From Mycobacterium lentiflavum (GTDB lineage: Bacteria; Actinomycetota; Actinomycetes; Mycobacteriales; Mycobacteriaceae): a DNA stretch of 64,000 nucleotides. The translations under genes and the position numbers were made by a program. The stretch lies in contig NZ_CP092423.2 of NCBI RefSeq assembly GCF_022374895.2, positions 4,836,001 to 4,900,000 of the forward strand, in the 5' to 3' direction. Of this stretch, positions 9,330 through 18,355 are shown one piece after another (position 1 is the stretch's first letter; the number at the start of each line of letters is the position of its first letter). The notes beneath the pieces were generated by a model. That model was given only the letters and a program-made list of their open reading frames with translations, ran no database searches and was not told the DNA's origin.

Positions 9330-10125
9330 GCTGTTTCGACCAGGCGAAATACCGGTTTACCTGGATGTTCGTTTCATCTCGTTTCAATCCAGTCCTGTTT
9401 GTTACCTGCGGTTTTGTTTTCGAGCTTGACGGCGTTAAGAGCGGCCACCAACCGTAACGCGTCCTGCCCAGGGCCCCTATGCGCCCCACCGACCGTCATG
9501 TCGTTCATGCCGAGCCCGGAATCGCCTAGCCGGTTGGCGACGTGACGATGGTGAACCTTAAGCAGCGCGGGGCCGCGTTTCAGCTGATCGGACAACTACG
9601 CGAAAGGCAAAATGACGCAAGACGACCTTCGGTTCCGTGGAAGGCATTGGTGGCGTCAACACGTAGCCAGCATAAAACCGGGGAACGTTGTGCGAATGGT
9701 CGACCGCCTGCCTCCGTTCGGATCTACACCGCATGCAGGGAAGCAGTTTCCATGTACCGGAAGCGGTCCTCGAGGACGCTGGGGGCGATAGACCTCGCCC
9801 AGCCTTAGAACCCAGGTGGCGAACGATGGCGAAACCAGACAGGTTCGATGGTTGGTCGACGGTTTGCGACGGCTGGGCCCCGTTGCGGCATCGGAGCACC
9901 ATCGCCATGGAGGAGGTCGGCGACCAGGACTGATTGGCCTGCAAGCCATCTATGGTCTTCGTAGCGCGAATAGAGGCACGAGGTTCCTGTCTCGACTCTT
10001 CGCGCCTACTATCTCTAGACCCAGCATGGGATTCAGAAGTTGCGGGGACACTTCTGATTTTGGTCCGGCATTGCCATGGATGGGACAGTTCTGATCAGGC
10101 TCGGAGCCGCTGGGCACCGAGAAGC
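9330..10125. other. Stretch without recognisable genes
   Basis: About 800 bp between the attachment-site copy and the IS21-type remnant. Frames up to 128 codons exist on both strands, but none has a convincing start, ribosome site or recognisable motif. Likely degraded cargo or insertion debris. Confidence 0.4.
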
Positions 10126-10190
10126 TGTCGGTTCCGGTCGAAAAGTGAGCAGGTGATTCCGGTCGAAAGTGAGCACCCTTCGATTGGAGA

Positions 10191-11418
10191 GTGATCACTG
10201 TGGTGGATTGGGCCGAGATTCGCCGGCTGCATCGGTCGGAGAAGTTGTCGCAGGCTGCGATCGCGCGGCGGCTGGGTCTGTCACGAAATGCCGTGGCCAA
10301 GGCGCTGTGTTCGGATGGTCCGCCGCGCTATGAGCGGGCAGCGGTGACGACCTCGGCAAGGGCGCAAATCGAACCAGCGGTGCGGACGATGTTGAGCCAG
10401 TATCCGACGATGCCGGCGACGGTGATCGCCCAACGCGTTGGCTGGATGGGCGGGCATTCGTGGTTCGCGGAAAACGTGGCGCGGATCCGCCCCGAGTACG
10501 CCCCGGCTGATCCCTGCGACCGGTTGGTGCATCTGCCTGGTGAGCAGGTGCAGTGTGATCTGTGGCTGCCCGGTCGGGTGATGCCCGACCATGCCGGGGT
10601 GCTGCGGTCGTTTCCGGTGCTGGTGATGGTCGCCGCCTACTCGCGGTTTATCGCCGCGATGATGATCCCGTCGCGGATCACCGGGGATCTTTTGGCCGGC
10701 ATGTGGCAGCTGCTTTCGCAGTGCATCGGCGCGGTTCCTCGAACACTGTTGTGGGACAACGAGTTCGGTATTGGTCAACGCGGCCGGCTCGCTGAAGGAG
10801 TGGCCGGGTTCTGCGGAGTGCTGGGGACCCGGCTCATCCAGGCCCGACCCTATGACCCCGAAACCAAGGGGCTGGTGGAGCGAGCCAACGGTTATCTTGC
10901 GACATCGATTCTGCCGCGCCACCGCTTCGTCTCGGCGCACGAGTTCAACAGCCAACTGGCTGACTGGCTGGCGCAGGTGGCCAATCCGCGCAAGCACGCC
11001 ACCACCATGATGATCCCTGCCCAGGCTTTGGGCACCGATCAGCAGACGATGGCAGCGCTGCCGCCTCTGGCCCCGACCACCGGCACCACGACGACCACCC
11101 GGTTGAGTCGGGACTACTACGTCAACATCGCCGTTACAACGCCTATTCGGTGCATCCGGAGGCGATCGGCCGGATGATCACCGTGAGCGCATCACTGGAT
11201 CGAGTTACGGCCCGCTGCGCAGACCGCGTGGTTGCCGATCACCAACGGCTATGGGGAACAGCAGGATTGGCCTCAGACCCCGAACATCTGGCGCGGCGGC
11301 GACCATGCGCGAGAACTTCCGGTACCGACCACCTGCCGGTACTCACCTCGACATCGAGGTCCAAGTCGCTGATCTGGGCGCCTATGACGCCGTGTTTGGG
11401 ACCGGTGAGGTCGCCTGA
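10191..11418 (+). pseudogene. istA: IS21-type transposase IstA, frameshifted
   Basis: From GTG 10191 the frame encodes an N-terminal helix-turn-helix (KLSQAAIARRLGLSRNAVAKAL) and the DDE integrase core (GEQVQCDLW, then TLLWDNEFGIGQRG, then GLVERANGYL). After about codon 312 (near 11125) it shifts, and a second shift near 11300 is needed to reach the authentic C-terminus, MRENFRYRPPAG to FGTGEVA. That C-terminus stops at 11416-11418 and overlaps the istB ATG by one base. Two disruptions mean a dead transposase. Confidence 0.85.
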
Positions 11419-11600
11419 TGGCCCCCAAACGCGCCCCTGCTCCCGGTGAGGCCGACAAGCTGATTGCCCACCAAGCCCGGCTACTCAAAGCCCCGCGCAT
11501 CGCCGCCCACTACGGGCGGCTAGCCGAGCAGGGCCGCGCTGCTAGCTGGTCATTGGAGGACTACCTGGCCGCCGTGCTTGCGTGGATCCAACGCCCTTGA
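11418..11600 (+). pseudogene. istB: Truncated IS21 helper ATPase IstB (first 60 residues)
   Basis: It begins ATG in a TGATG overlap with istA, the normal IS21 arrangement. The 60 residues match the IstB N-terminus (LLKAPRIAAHYGRLAEQ). IstB is normally about 250 residues with Walker motifs; none remain, and the frame stops right after AVLAWIQRP. Confidence 0.8.
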
Positions 11601-12001
11601 ATCCCAATCGCAAATCACCAGTGCTCATTTACGTCCCATTTCGAATATCGTGACGCCGCATTGCTGTGGCCCCAATCGAAAGACACCTGGATGTCTTGGC
11701 CAGTTAGACGATTCACCCGGCGGCCTCGCCAAGAGCGCATGCGCGCCGTCAAGCTGACCCGTCGCCACCACGGTTGCCTGTCTTTCGTCCGGGTTGTTCA
11801 CGCGGGCGATTCGTGCCGACACCGCGGCGAGCGGCGGCGGCCTAGATAGGTCGTCCCGCATTGCTTTTGGCGTGCGCTTAGCAAGGCGAAGCTTTTGAGC
11901 GCCGCGCGGATTCGAGAAGCTGCCTAGCATGTGGTCAACTTCGCGGCTTCGTGCCATCTACAACTCAGTCCCGGTGGGCTTATCTGCAAACCAAGCCCGC
12001 T
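11601..12001. other. Stretch without recognisable genes
   Basis: About 400 bp between the truncated istB and the stop of the amidohydrolase gene. A 110-codon minus-strand frame (11625-11957) has no recognisable motif, and its composition fits a random high-GC frame. No terminator hairpin stood out on reading. Confidence 0.4.
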
Positions 12002-12979
12002 TCACGGATGAACCGGCTTGACATTCAGCAGAGACTCCGCGTTGCGGAAGCAGATTTTCTCGCGATCAGCCTCACTTAGCGGAGCATTCGCGATGAATTC
12101 ACATGCCTTGCTGATGCTTTCGAAAGGATAGTCGGTGGCGAACAGAATGTGGTCGGCACCTAACGCCAGGATCGAGCACAGCAGCGGCGCTGACGAGACC
12201 GCACCACTTGTTGTGACGAACAAGTTGCGACGCAGATAGTGGGAGGGATACTCGAGCTGAAGCTCGATTCCATGTCGGTTATGAAAATCCCACCGTGAGT
12301 CGAGCCGCCACAGTACGTAAGGCAATCCTTCGCCCATATGCCCCAGCAGCAGTTTGGCGTTCGGATATCGATCGAAGACTCCTCCGAACACCAATCGCAG
12401 TGCGTGGGTGGCGGTATCAACTCCCCAGCTCCACATCGGTCCCTCGAGCTCTGGGTGACCAGAGAACACGTGGGATTTGTCGACACCGTTCGCCGGATGC
12501 AGGTACAGCGGCACGTCAAGGGCTTCCGCGCATTCCCACACCACGGACAAGCCCGGATCGTCCAGATAGACGCCTTGGGTGTGCGCGTTGACGAGGGCAC
12601 CGCAGAGACCGAGTTGTGTCACGCCGCGTTCCAACTCGTCGGCTGCCTTCCCGGGATCTTGCAAAGCCAACGCGCAGAATCCGGAGAATCGGGTGGGATG
12701 CTCAGCGATGATCCCTGCGAGGAAATCGTTGACCGCTGTTGCCTTCGCGGTGGCAACCTTGGCGTCGGGCTCGGCCTGCAGACCCGGAGCGGTCAACGAC
12801 AATACCTGGACATCCAAGCCGGCCGCGTCCATGTCCGGCAGGCGCTTCTCGGTGAAATCGGCTAGCCGACGACTTGCCTCCGCCCACGCACGCGTGCTGG
12901 CGATCGCCTTCGTGCTGGAGCTATAGTCCGCCAGTTCGGGGGTGAAGAAATGTTCTTCCAATGCGATTTTTCTCAACAC
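12002..12979 (-). CDS. Metal-dependent amidohydrolase, gamma-resorcylate/2,3-dihydroxybenzoate decarboxylase type
   Basis: 325 residues, the usual length of the ACMSD-like decarboxylases. Numbered from the GTG at 12979, the metal ligands of the family are in place: Glu8 and His10 (ALEEHF), His161 (LYLHP), His214 (LGHMGE) and Asp283 (ATDYPFE). The Glu-x-His start, not His-x-His, is the mark of the gamma-resorcylate decarboxylase group, which removes CO2 from hydroxybenzoates reversibly. GTG is almost touching the GAGGAGA site, so the TTG one codon later may be the true start. A copy of the ATTGAT-N3-ATCAAT operator lies about 290 bp upstream. Confidence 0.88.
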   Translation of the reverse strand: MLRKIALEEHFFTPELADYSSSTKAIASTRAWAEASRRLADFTEKRLPDMDAAGLDVQVLSLTAPGLQAEPDAKVATAKATAVNDFLAGIIAEHPTRFSGFCALALQDPGKAADELERGVTQLGLCGALVNAHTQGVYLDDPGLSVVWECAEALDVPLYLHPANGVDKSHVFSGHPELEGPMWSWGVDTATHALRLVFGGVFDRYPNAKLLLGHMGEGLPYVLWRLDSRWDFHNRHGIELQLEYPSHYLRRNLFVTTSGAVSSAPLLCSILALGADHILFATDYPFESISKACEFIANAPLSEADREKICFRNAESLLNVKPVHP

Positions 12980-13267
12980 TTCTCCTCACGCCGTGTCAGC
13001 AATCCTGCGCCGAGTTTTCGGCACGTTCGTCGTTGTCCGTGGGCGCCACCCACTCCGCGACGGCGGCGATCCGGATTGACCTCAAGCACGACATCACACG
13101 ACCCGAACGACTTAATATTTCACCGTAATTCGCCAAGGCATCGGATTCGGGGCCGAGTGCGCCGACGCGGCCGCCGTGCACCGCCATCCACGGTCACTAC
13201 CTCGTGGTGTCTTTGAGGCTATGGCAAATGCCCTGTGAAATACCAACGATCGTTTTAGATGGCGCAA

Positions 13268-13282
13268 ATTGATGTGATCAAT
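13268..13282. promoter_or_regulatory. ATTGAT-GTG-ATCAAT palindrome (putative LysR operator, copy 1)
   Basis: Perfect 6-bp inverted repeat with a 3-bp spacer, extendable to AATTGAT...ATCAATT. It contains the T-N11-A pattern of LysR-type boxes. It sits alone in the 495-bp gap (12980-13474) between the decarboxylase-like gene and the trmB-like gene, where no other gene is seen. The same 15-mer recurs at 38326 and 48397, and with one mismatch at 20828. Confidence 0.65.
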
Positions 13283-13474
13283 TGTTCGCGCCAGAACTTA
13301 CGAGAGTGACAGCACGTAACTACCCGATCCGCCGGAACGGACGCGCCCGAACACGCCCGGCGACAAAATCGACTAGCGCATTGTCGTGCGCACATCAAGA
13401 GCACGATGTCCCTAGCCCCACTCAACGGCCACGGCCCAGGAGCAGGCCCGGACAGCACAAACCAGACTCACAGG

Positions 13475-14341
13475 TCAGCTCGCCACCGGCCTGCCCGGGC
13501 CTGATCGACGGCGCGGCTCGGCCTCGGTCGGCGAAAAGTCGCCAAGCCGCTCCAGCCCTGAACCGTATAGGGCCTGCAGTTCCCCGCGCAGGTCGGTGTA
13601 TATTCGCTGGACAAAAATATCGTGGCGGATGTAGAGCTTGATTACACTTGCCAACGTGCGATCGTCGGCCACCAGCCCTTCCCAGGAATGCCCGTCGCGT
13701 GCGGTAGCCCACATCGTACGTTTCGAGTCGACGGTCATAGCGACGTGATGAGCCTGGTGGTGGGGATAGACGAATGCCTCCGTGCTGGCGTGCCGAAATA
13801 CAGGTCCGGCATGTTTGAATGGTCGTTTTCCGAAATGGACAAGTATAACGTGGACACCCCGCCGCTCGGCGGCAATGACTGCCTCTGCCATCGGTTTCAA
13901 TTCGTCCGTGTGGCCGGACAGATAGACCTTCGTCGTGGCGGCGTCAAGCAATGTGGTCGCCTGGTTGAGTACGGCTTGGCGCGACGCGATCTTGGTCATC
14001 GTGCACACGGCAAGCTCTTGGTGACCCTCTACGAGTTGATCCGCTTCGCGCCGTGAACGATCGATCAGTGACGCAAAGTCTGACTGCGCCTTATCAAGAA
14101 CCTCGGCGGCGGGCACGGGCGCGAATCGTGCGGGATCGTCGCCGATACGGATTACGACGCCGCGCCGTTCGAGGCGCCGCAGCGTCTCATATGCCTTGGG
14201 TTGCGGGACGCTTGAAAGGTTGGCAAGCGAGTAACCGGTCTGCTCGCCGTGCAGAAGCAGGCTTACATAGGCTTGCGCCTCGTACTGCGTAAACCCAAGC
14301 GGCCGAAGCGAATCGACCATTGCGGCTTCACTCGTTGTCAT
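13475..14341 (-). CDS. TrmB-family transcriptional regulator
   Basis: 288 residues from ATG 14341, preceded by GAGGGAG; the frame is open 13 codons further but without a ribosome site. The N-terminal winged helix (LGFTQYEAQAYVSLLLHGEQTGYSLA, then PQPKAYETLRRLERRGVV) is the TrmB signature. The C-terminal half resembles the TrmB ligand/phospholipase-D-like region. It is transcribed divergently from the LLM oxidoreductase operon. Two degenerate copies of an ACTAC-N4-GTA(G) dyad lie in the shared promoter region, and a perfect one lies ahead of a gene inside that operon, so it probably controls itself and the operon. Confidence 0.82.
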   Translation of the reverse strand: MTTSEAAMVDSLRPLGFTQYEAQAYVSLLLHGEQTGYSLANLSSVPQPKAYETLRRLERRGVVIRIGDDPARFAPVPAAEVLDKAQSDFASLIDRSRREADQLVEGHQELAVCTMTKIASRQAVLNQATTLLDAATTKVYLSGHTDELKPMAEAVIAAERRGVHVILVHFGKRPFKHAGPVFRHASTEAFVYPHHQAHHVAMTVDSKRTMWATARDGHSWEGLVADDRTLASVIKLYIRHDIFVQRIYTDLRGELQALYGSGLERLGDFSPTEAEPRRRSGPGRPVAS

Positions 14342-14415
14342 ACACGTCTCCCTCAATGTAGGCCCTCGGCGGAGGGTCACCGGCGGAGCCTGACCCTCCC
14401 CGCCTGCGGCTTGTC

Positions 14416-14519
14416 TACTAACTACGATTGTAATGAGCCGCGTGACATGGTCAATCGCCCAAGGCGCGAACGGGGCCCTCGTTGCTTATTAGCGGTAGTC
14501 ACTACTATGGTAGGTAGCA
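14416..14519. promoter_or_regulatory. Two degenerate ACTAC-N4-GTA dyads in the trmB/LLM divergent promoter
   Basis: At 14416-14439 the core reads ACTAC-GATT-GTA; at 14496-14519 it reads ACTAC-TATG-GTAG. Aligned by eye with the perfect dyad at 18304-18327 they match at 15 and 16 of 24 positions, with the core and its spacing conserved. They lie between the divergent starts at 14341 and 14584. Confidence 0.55.
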
Positions 14520-14583
14520 GTGCGCTATCATCGGTGCTGGCCGCCTGATTCTGGCGGACCGGCGGGCAGAGAGGAAGAGCCTG

Positions 14584-15594
14584 ATGCCACACAACATTGG
14601 CCTGATGCTTCACACAGCGGATATGAATTTCGATGAGATCATCCGCCTGGCTCAGCACTGTGAAGCCAGCGACTACCACGGATTCTGGCTGACCGAGGAG
14701 AGCGGCAAGGAGGCCTTTGCCGTTCTCGCGCTATTAGCCCAGAATACCGAACGAATTATTCTCGGTACCTCGATCGTCAATTTCTACAGCCGAACACCGA
14801 TGTTGCTGGCTATGGGGACACGTACCATTTGGGATCTTTCTGGAGGCCGGTTCCACTTGGGGCTTGGCACCGGAGGTATTGGCTTTATGACACAGGGCCA
14901 CGGCATCAAGATCGAGCGGCCGATTGCTCGTTCAAAAGAGGTGCTCGAGATCATCCGTGGATTTTTGTCGGAGCAGAGGTTCAGCTATGACGGCGAGTGG
15001 TTCAACGTCGACAACTTTCACCTACGAGAAGGCCCTATTGCAGAACATGTGCCAATCTACCAGGCTGCGCTCGGGCCTAAAATGATTGGAGTTGCGGCAA
15101 AATATTATGACGGTTTCATCAGTAATTGGCTGACGCCGCAATCGTTGCAGAACTATCGCGAGATGATCGCCAAAGGCTGCGCGCAGGTTGGCCGCGATCC
15201 TTCAGAGGTTAAGCTTCTGGCGCTTGAGATGGCCGCACCCGATAATTCTTCCGAAAGTAGGGATGCAATGCGTCGCGGATGTGCGTTTTATTGCGCATCC
15301 CCGCACTACGAGCACATTGCCGAGATCAGCGGCCTAGGTGACGATTTCCGTCGGGTGAAGGAAGTATGGGAGACGCGTGACTACGCCAAAGCAGCGTCCT
15401 ACGTTTCCGACGAGATGCTCGAAACGTTCACGCTGACCGGCGACAACGACGCATGTAAGCGACGGATCAACTGGCTATTGTCCGAGGGCGTTTACCCAAT
15501 AATCTACCCCGTTCCGCGGCATCACCTTAAAGCCGAGGATCACTTCACCACCGCCGACCGCGTCATTGAACTCCTGGAGGGCAGTCACGTATGA
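14584..15594 (+). CDS. LLM-class flavin-dependent oxidoreductase (luciferase-like, F420/FMN)
   Basis: 336 residues, a complete bacterial luciferase-like monooxygenase: N-terminal strand MPHNIGLMLHTADMNFDEII, the LGTSIVNFYSRTP block, and GRFHLGLGTGG, where the cofactor phosphate is usually held. In mycobacteria such proteins commonly use coenzyme F420, so either a reductase or an oxygenase role is possible. First gene of a plus-strand run with two acyl-CoA dehydrogenases, an amidohydrolase and an enoyl-CoA hydratase, divergent from the TrmB regulator. GAGAGGAAGAG precedes the ATG. Confidence 0.88.
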   Translation: MPHNIGLMLHTADMNFDEIIRLAQHCEASDYHGFWLTEESGKEAFAVLALLAQNTERIILGTSIVNFYSRTPMLLAMGTRTIWDLSGGRFHLGLGTGGIGFMTQGHGIKIERPIARSKEVLEIIRGFLSEQRFSYDGEWFNVDNFHLREGPIAEHVPIYQAALGPKMIGVAAKYYDGFISNWLTPQSLQNYREMIAKGCAQVGRDPSEVKLLALEMAAPDNSSESRDAMRRGCAFYCASPHYEHIAEISGLGDDFRRVKEVWETRDYAKAASYVSDEMLETFTLTGDNDACKRRINWLLSEGVYPIIYPVPRHHLKAEDHFTTADRVIELLEGSHV

Positions 15595-15831
15595 CCGACG
15601 CTGTGTGCGCAATGACGCGGCGTTCTTTGTTGAACAGCAAGCTTCGCAGCCGAAAATTCCAGGTCATCGTTACTGCCTGTGTGCCGCATTTGTCCGTTCA
15701 TCAACGTCGGGAAAGCGTCGACTATTTTAAATGCGTATTCAGGCGTTAATTGCGTTGCGGGTCCCAATTACAATCTACTATTCGGGGCGAGTTGTTGTCA
15801 GCATCAAAGCGGGCATAATAGGAGCAATCGT

Positions 15832-16983
15832 ATGAGGTGCTTCGACGCGTTGTGCATGAACGAACCCGAGTTGGCGCAATTGCGGGCATCGCTGCGTGAT
15901 TTTTTGCGCGCCGATTGCACCGAATTTGGATGGCGCCCGGCGGTCGACTCGTGGCTGAGCTGCTGGGACCCTGGATTCAGCGCGCGGCTCGGCGAGGCCG
16001 GTTTCCTGGGATTGACCATTCCCAAGCGGTACGGCGGTCGGTCCCTTGGGCACCTACATCGCTATGTGGTCATCGAGGAGCTGTTGGCTCACGGTGCGCC
16101 AATCGCCGCGCATTGGTTCGCTGATCGTCAGCTCGCGCCGGCTTTGCTGGCGTATGGAAGCGAAGTGCAGCGGCGGCAGCTCTTGCCGCTCATCGCCGAC
16201 GGTCAACTTTATTCGGCCATCGGAATGAGTGAACACGCCGCCGGTTCGGATCTGGCAGCGGTCCAGACACGGGCCACCCGGACCGACGGGGGTTGGCTAC
16301 TGCGCGGCACCAAAGTGTGGACCAGCGGGGCGCATCATGCACACCTGATTGTGGTGCTGGCTCGAACCAGCCCGGCTGATCCCCGGCATCGCCACGCTGG
16401 TCTGAGCCAGTTTCTTGTGCCGTGCGATACCGCGGGTGTGCGAATTGAGCCCGTCGTAATGATGTCTGGAGAGCATCATTTCAACGAAGTGACCTTTGAC
16501 GACATGGTCGTGCCCGACTGCGACGTTCTGGGCACGATTGGTGAGGGCTGGCGCCAGGTGACATCAGAGCTTGCGTTCGAGCGAAGTGGTCCAGAGCGGT
16601 TTCTGTCGACCGCACCGTTGATTTTCGCCGCAGTTCGAGCCATCGCGAGCGCCGACGGCATGAATGAACGCAACACCCTCATGCAAGTGGGTGAGTTGCT
16701 CGCACGCATGATTTCGTTGCGCCAATTGGCAGTTTCGGTAGCGCGCATGCTGTCCGAAGGCGCAGACCCCCAGGCGCGGGCCGCCCTGGTCAAGGACCTT
16801 GGCACCCGATTCGAGCAGGAATCTGTCGATATCGTTGCCGAGCTTTTGAACTACGCCACACTGGCTGAGTCCTTGCGCACGATGTTGAACACCGCCTGGT
16901 TGCATCGGCCGATGTTCTCGCTACGCGGTGGCACCAACGAGGTCCTGCGCGGGGTCATCGCCCACGAAATGGCGCTCCGGTGA
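15832..16983 (+). CDS. Acyl-CoA dehydrogenase, FadE-type, first of a pair
   Basis: 383 residues from ATG 15832, chosen for AGGAGC six bases upstream; the frame is open 51 codons further up. Typical ACAD blocks follow in order: YGGRSLGHLHRYVVIEELL, IGMSEHAAGSDLAAVQTRA (FAD-contacting strand), KVWTSGAHHAH, and the C-terminal LRGGTNEVLRGVIAHEMAL. It overlaps the next acyl-CoA dehydrogenase by 4 bases (GTGA). Such tight pairs in actinobacteria often form alpha2beta2 enzymes for cyclic or side-chain CoA thioesters. A 237-bp gap before it holds no convincing gene. Confidence 0.9.
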   Translation: MRCFDALCMNEPELAQLRASLRDFLRADCTEFGWRPAVDSWLSCWDPGFSARLGEAGFLGLTIPKRYGGRSLGHLHRYVVIEELLAHGAPIAAHWFADRQLAPALLAYGSEVQRRQLLPLIADGQLYSAIGMSEHAAGSDLAAVQTRATRTDGGWLLRGTKVWTSGAHHAHLIVVLARTSPADPRHRHAGLSQFLVPCDTAGVRIEPVVMMSGEHHFNEVTFDDMVVPDCDVLGTIGEGWRQVTSELAFERSGPERFLSTAPLIFAAVRAIASADGMNERNTLMQVGELLARMISLRQLAVSVARMLSEGADPQARAALVKDLGTRFEQESVDIVAELLNYATLAESLRTMLNTAWLHRPMFSLRGGTNEVLRGVIAHEMALR

Positions 16984-18137
16984 GCGCAGTTACGGCGCTA
17001 GCCGGCGGAGTCTTTGAAACCATCGCACCCGACGATGAGCATGCCGAGCTTCGGACGCTAGTCGGCGAGCTAGGTCGCCGGTCACTCGACGCGAAGGTAG
17101 GCCGGCGAGGTCTACCCGAGGCTCTCGACGTTGAATTATGGCGCAATCTTGAACAGACCGGATTGGCCCGCCTGACAAGCGACCCGGAACTTGGTGCCGG
17201 CGCAGCGGAGGTTGCGGTGGTATTGCGCGGGCTGGCGCGCTACGCCAGCGCAGTTCCTGTCGCAGAGACCGACCTGCTGGCCGGCTGGCTGGCCGGCCAG
17301 GCTGATCTGTCGCTGCCCCACGGGCCCACCACCGTGGCTATCGTCGATGCAGAAGTGGCCCGGGATCGCATCAACGGAACGGCCGTTGACGTACCCTGGG
17401 CGCGATCGGCTGCAGTGCTTCTCGCCGCGCAAACCAGCCATGGGTTATGTGTCGGCATGGTGGAAGATCCAGCAATCGAACAACACCATAATCTGGCCGG
17501 CGAACCTCGCGACCGGGTGACATTTTCTGTCGCAACTGACCGGTTGCACATCCTCGACCCTGCGGCCTGCGCCGAGTTGCAGTGCCGCGGAAGGTGGGCA
17601 CGGTGTATGCAGGTGATTGGTGCGCTCGACGCGGCAGCCGAGCTGTCAGTGCTTCATACTACCCAACGAGTCCAGTTCGGCCGCCCACTGTCGGGGTTCC
17701 AGACGGTTCAACACACGCTTGCCGCCATGGCGGGACAGATCGAGCGGGCCCGCGCCACAGCGACCTTAGCCGTTGCCGCGGCGGCCGATTTCGGGTTCGC
17801 GGCCCCCGAAACTGAGTATGCGGTCGCCGTCGCCAAGGTCAGTTTGGGGCGGATCGTAGGACCTGTCACCGAAAGCGCGCACCAGCTGCACGGTGCCCTG
17901 GGCGTGACTCTCGACCACCCGTTGCGGTTGGCCACGCTGCGTGCGCGCTGTTGGATCGATGAATTCGGCAGGCCCAGTGACTACGCAGCACGGCTAGGTT
18001 CTGCGGCTTTGCTCGCCGATGACCCGTGGAACCAGGTTATCGGTGCGAATATCGGTGCCGCAGATGCCGCGCACGGCATTAGATTCCGATCGCGTCAGAG
18101 TCCTCGCGTATCGGGACTTTATGCCGAGGACGTTTGA
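16980..18137 (+). CDS. Acyl-CoA dehydrogenase, second of a pair
   Basis: 385 residues, starting GTG inside the stop of the preceding gene. The middle domain is divergent, but the C-terminal helical domain is clear: VIGALDAAAELSVLHTTQRVQFGRPLSGFQTVQHTLA and the ESAHQLHGALGVTLDHPL region. In heteromeric mycobacterial ACADs one subunit usually lacks part of the FAD or catalytic residues, and this second gene, with its poorly conserved middle domain, would be that subunit (inference). Only translational coupling supports the pairing here. Confidence 0.87.
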   Translation: MSAVTALAGGVFETIAPDDEHAELRTLVGELGRRSLDAKVGRRGLPEALDVELWRNLEQTGLARLTSDPELGAGAAEVAVVLRGLARYASAVPVAETDLLAGWLAGQADLSLPHGPTTVAIVDAEVARDRINGTAVDVPWARSAAVLLAAQTSHGLCVGMVEDPAIEQHHNLAGEPRDRVTFSVATDRLHILDPAACAELQCRGRWARCMQVIGALDAAAELSVLHTTQRVQFGRPLSGFQTVQHTLAAMAGQIERARATATLAVAAAADFGFAAPETEYAVAVAKVSLGRIVGPVTESAHQLHGALGVTLDHPLRLATLRARCWIDEFGRPSDYAARLGSAALLADDPWNQVIGANIGAADAAHGIRFRSRQSPRVSGLYAEDV

Positions 18138-18303
18138 GGCAAGAACGCTGCCGCGCGTCCTATCGAATTTGCGGGCTGCGTTTGGGCGGGATCTCTACTC
18201 GCGCAGGGCAATTGCCGCGACGTAGAAGCGCCTGAGCCGCCTAGCCCCTGATCTAAGCGCAAAAGTCGGACATTGCACCCTGGGCAGGCCAGAACTACAC
18301 TGT

Positions 18304-18327
18304 TGATAACTACGACAGTAGTTATCA
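18304..18327. promoter_or_regulatory. Perfect dyad TGATAACTAC-N4-GTAGTTATCA (putative TrmB-family operator)
   Basis: A 10-bp perfect inverted repeat with spacer GACA ends 28 bp before the ATG of the amidohydrolase at 18356. Its ACTAC-N4-GTAG core recurs twice upstream of the trmB-like and LLM genes. The site overlaps the expected promoter position, so repression is likely. Confidence 0.7.
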
Positions 18328-18355
18328 TTCGAGTCTCGGCGAAAGGGCTTCTCCT

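Larger units (their letters stand above)
10126..11600 (+). mobile_element. IS21-family insertion sequence remnant
   Basis: The left end shows two short direct terminal repeats (10132-10151 and 10157-10175, core TTCCGGTCGAAA), typical of the multiple terminal repeats of IS21 elements. A frameshifted istA and the first 60 codons of istB follow. The right end and most of istB are gone, so the element cannot move by itself. Confidence 0.8.

Noticed and set aside
11100..11320. Programmed frameshifting in istA
   Set aside because: IS21 elements do not use it within istA; two separate shifts and a truncated istB point to decay.
15591..15749. 52-codon frame starting within the LLM gene stop (ATGA)
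   Set aside because: Coupling is attractive, but the product has no motif, unusual codon choice and no ribosome site; kept out as unsupported.
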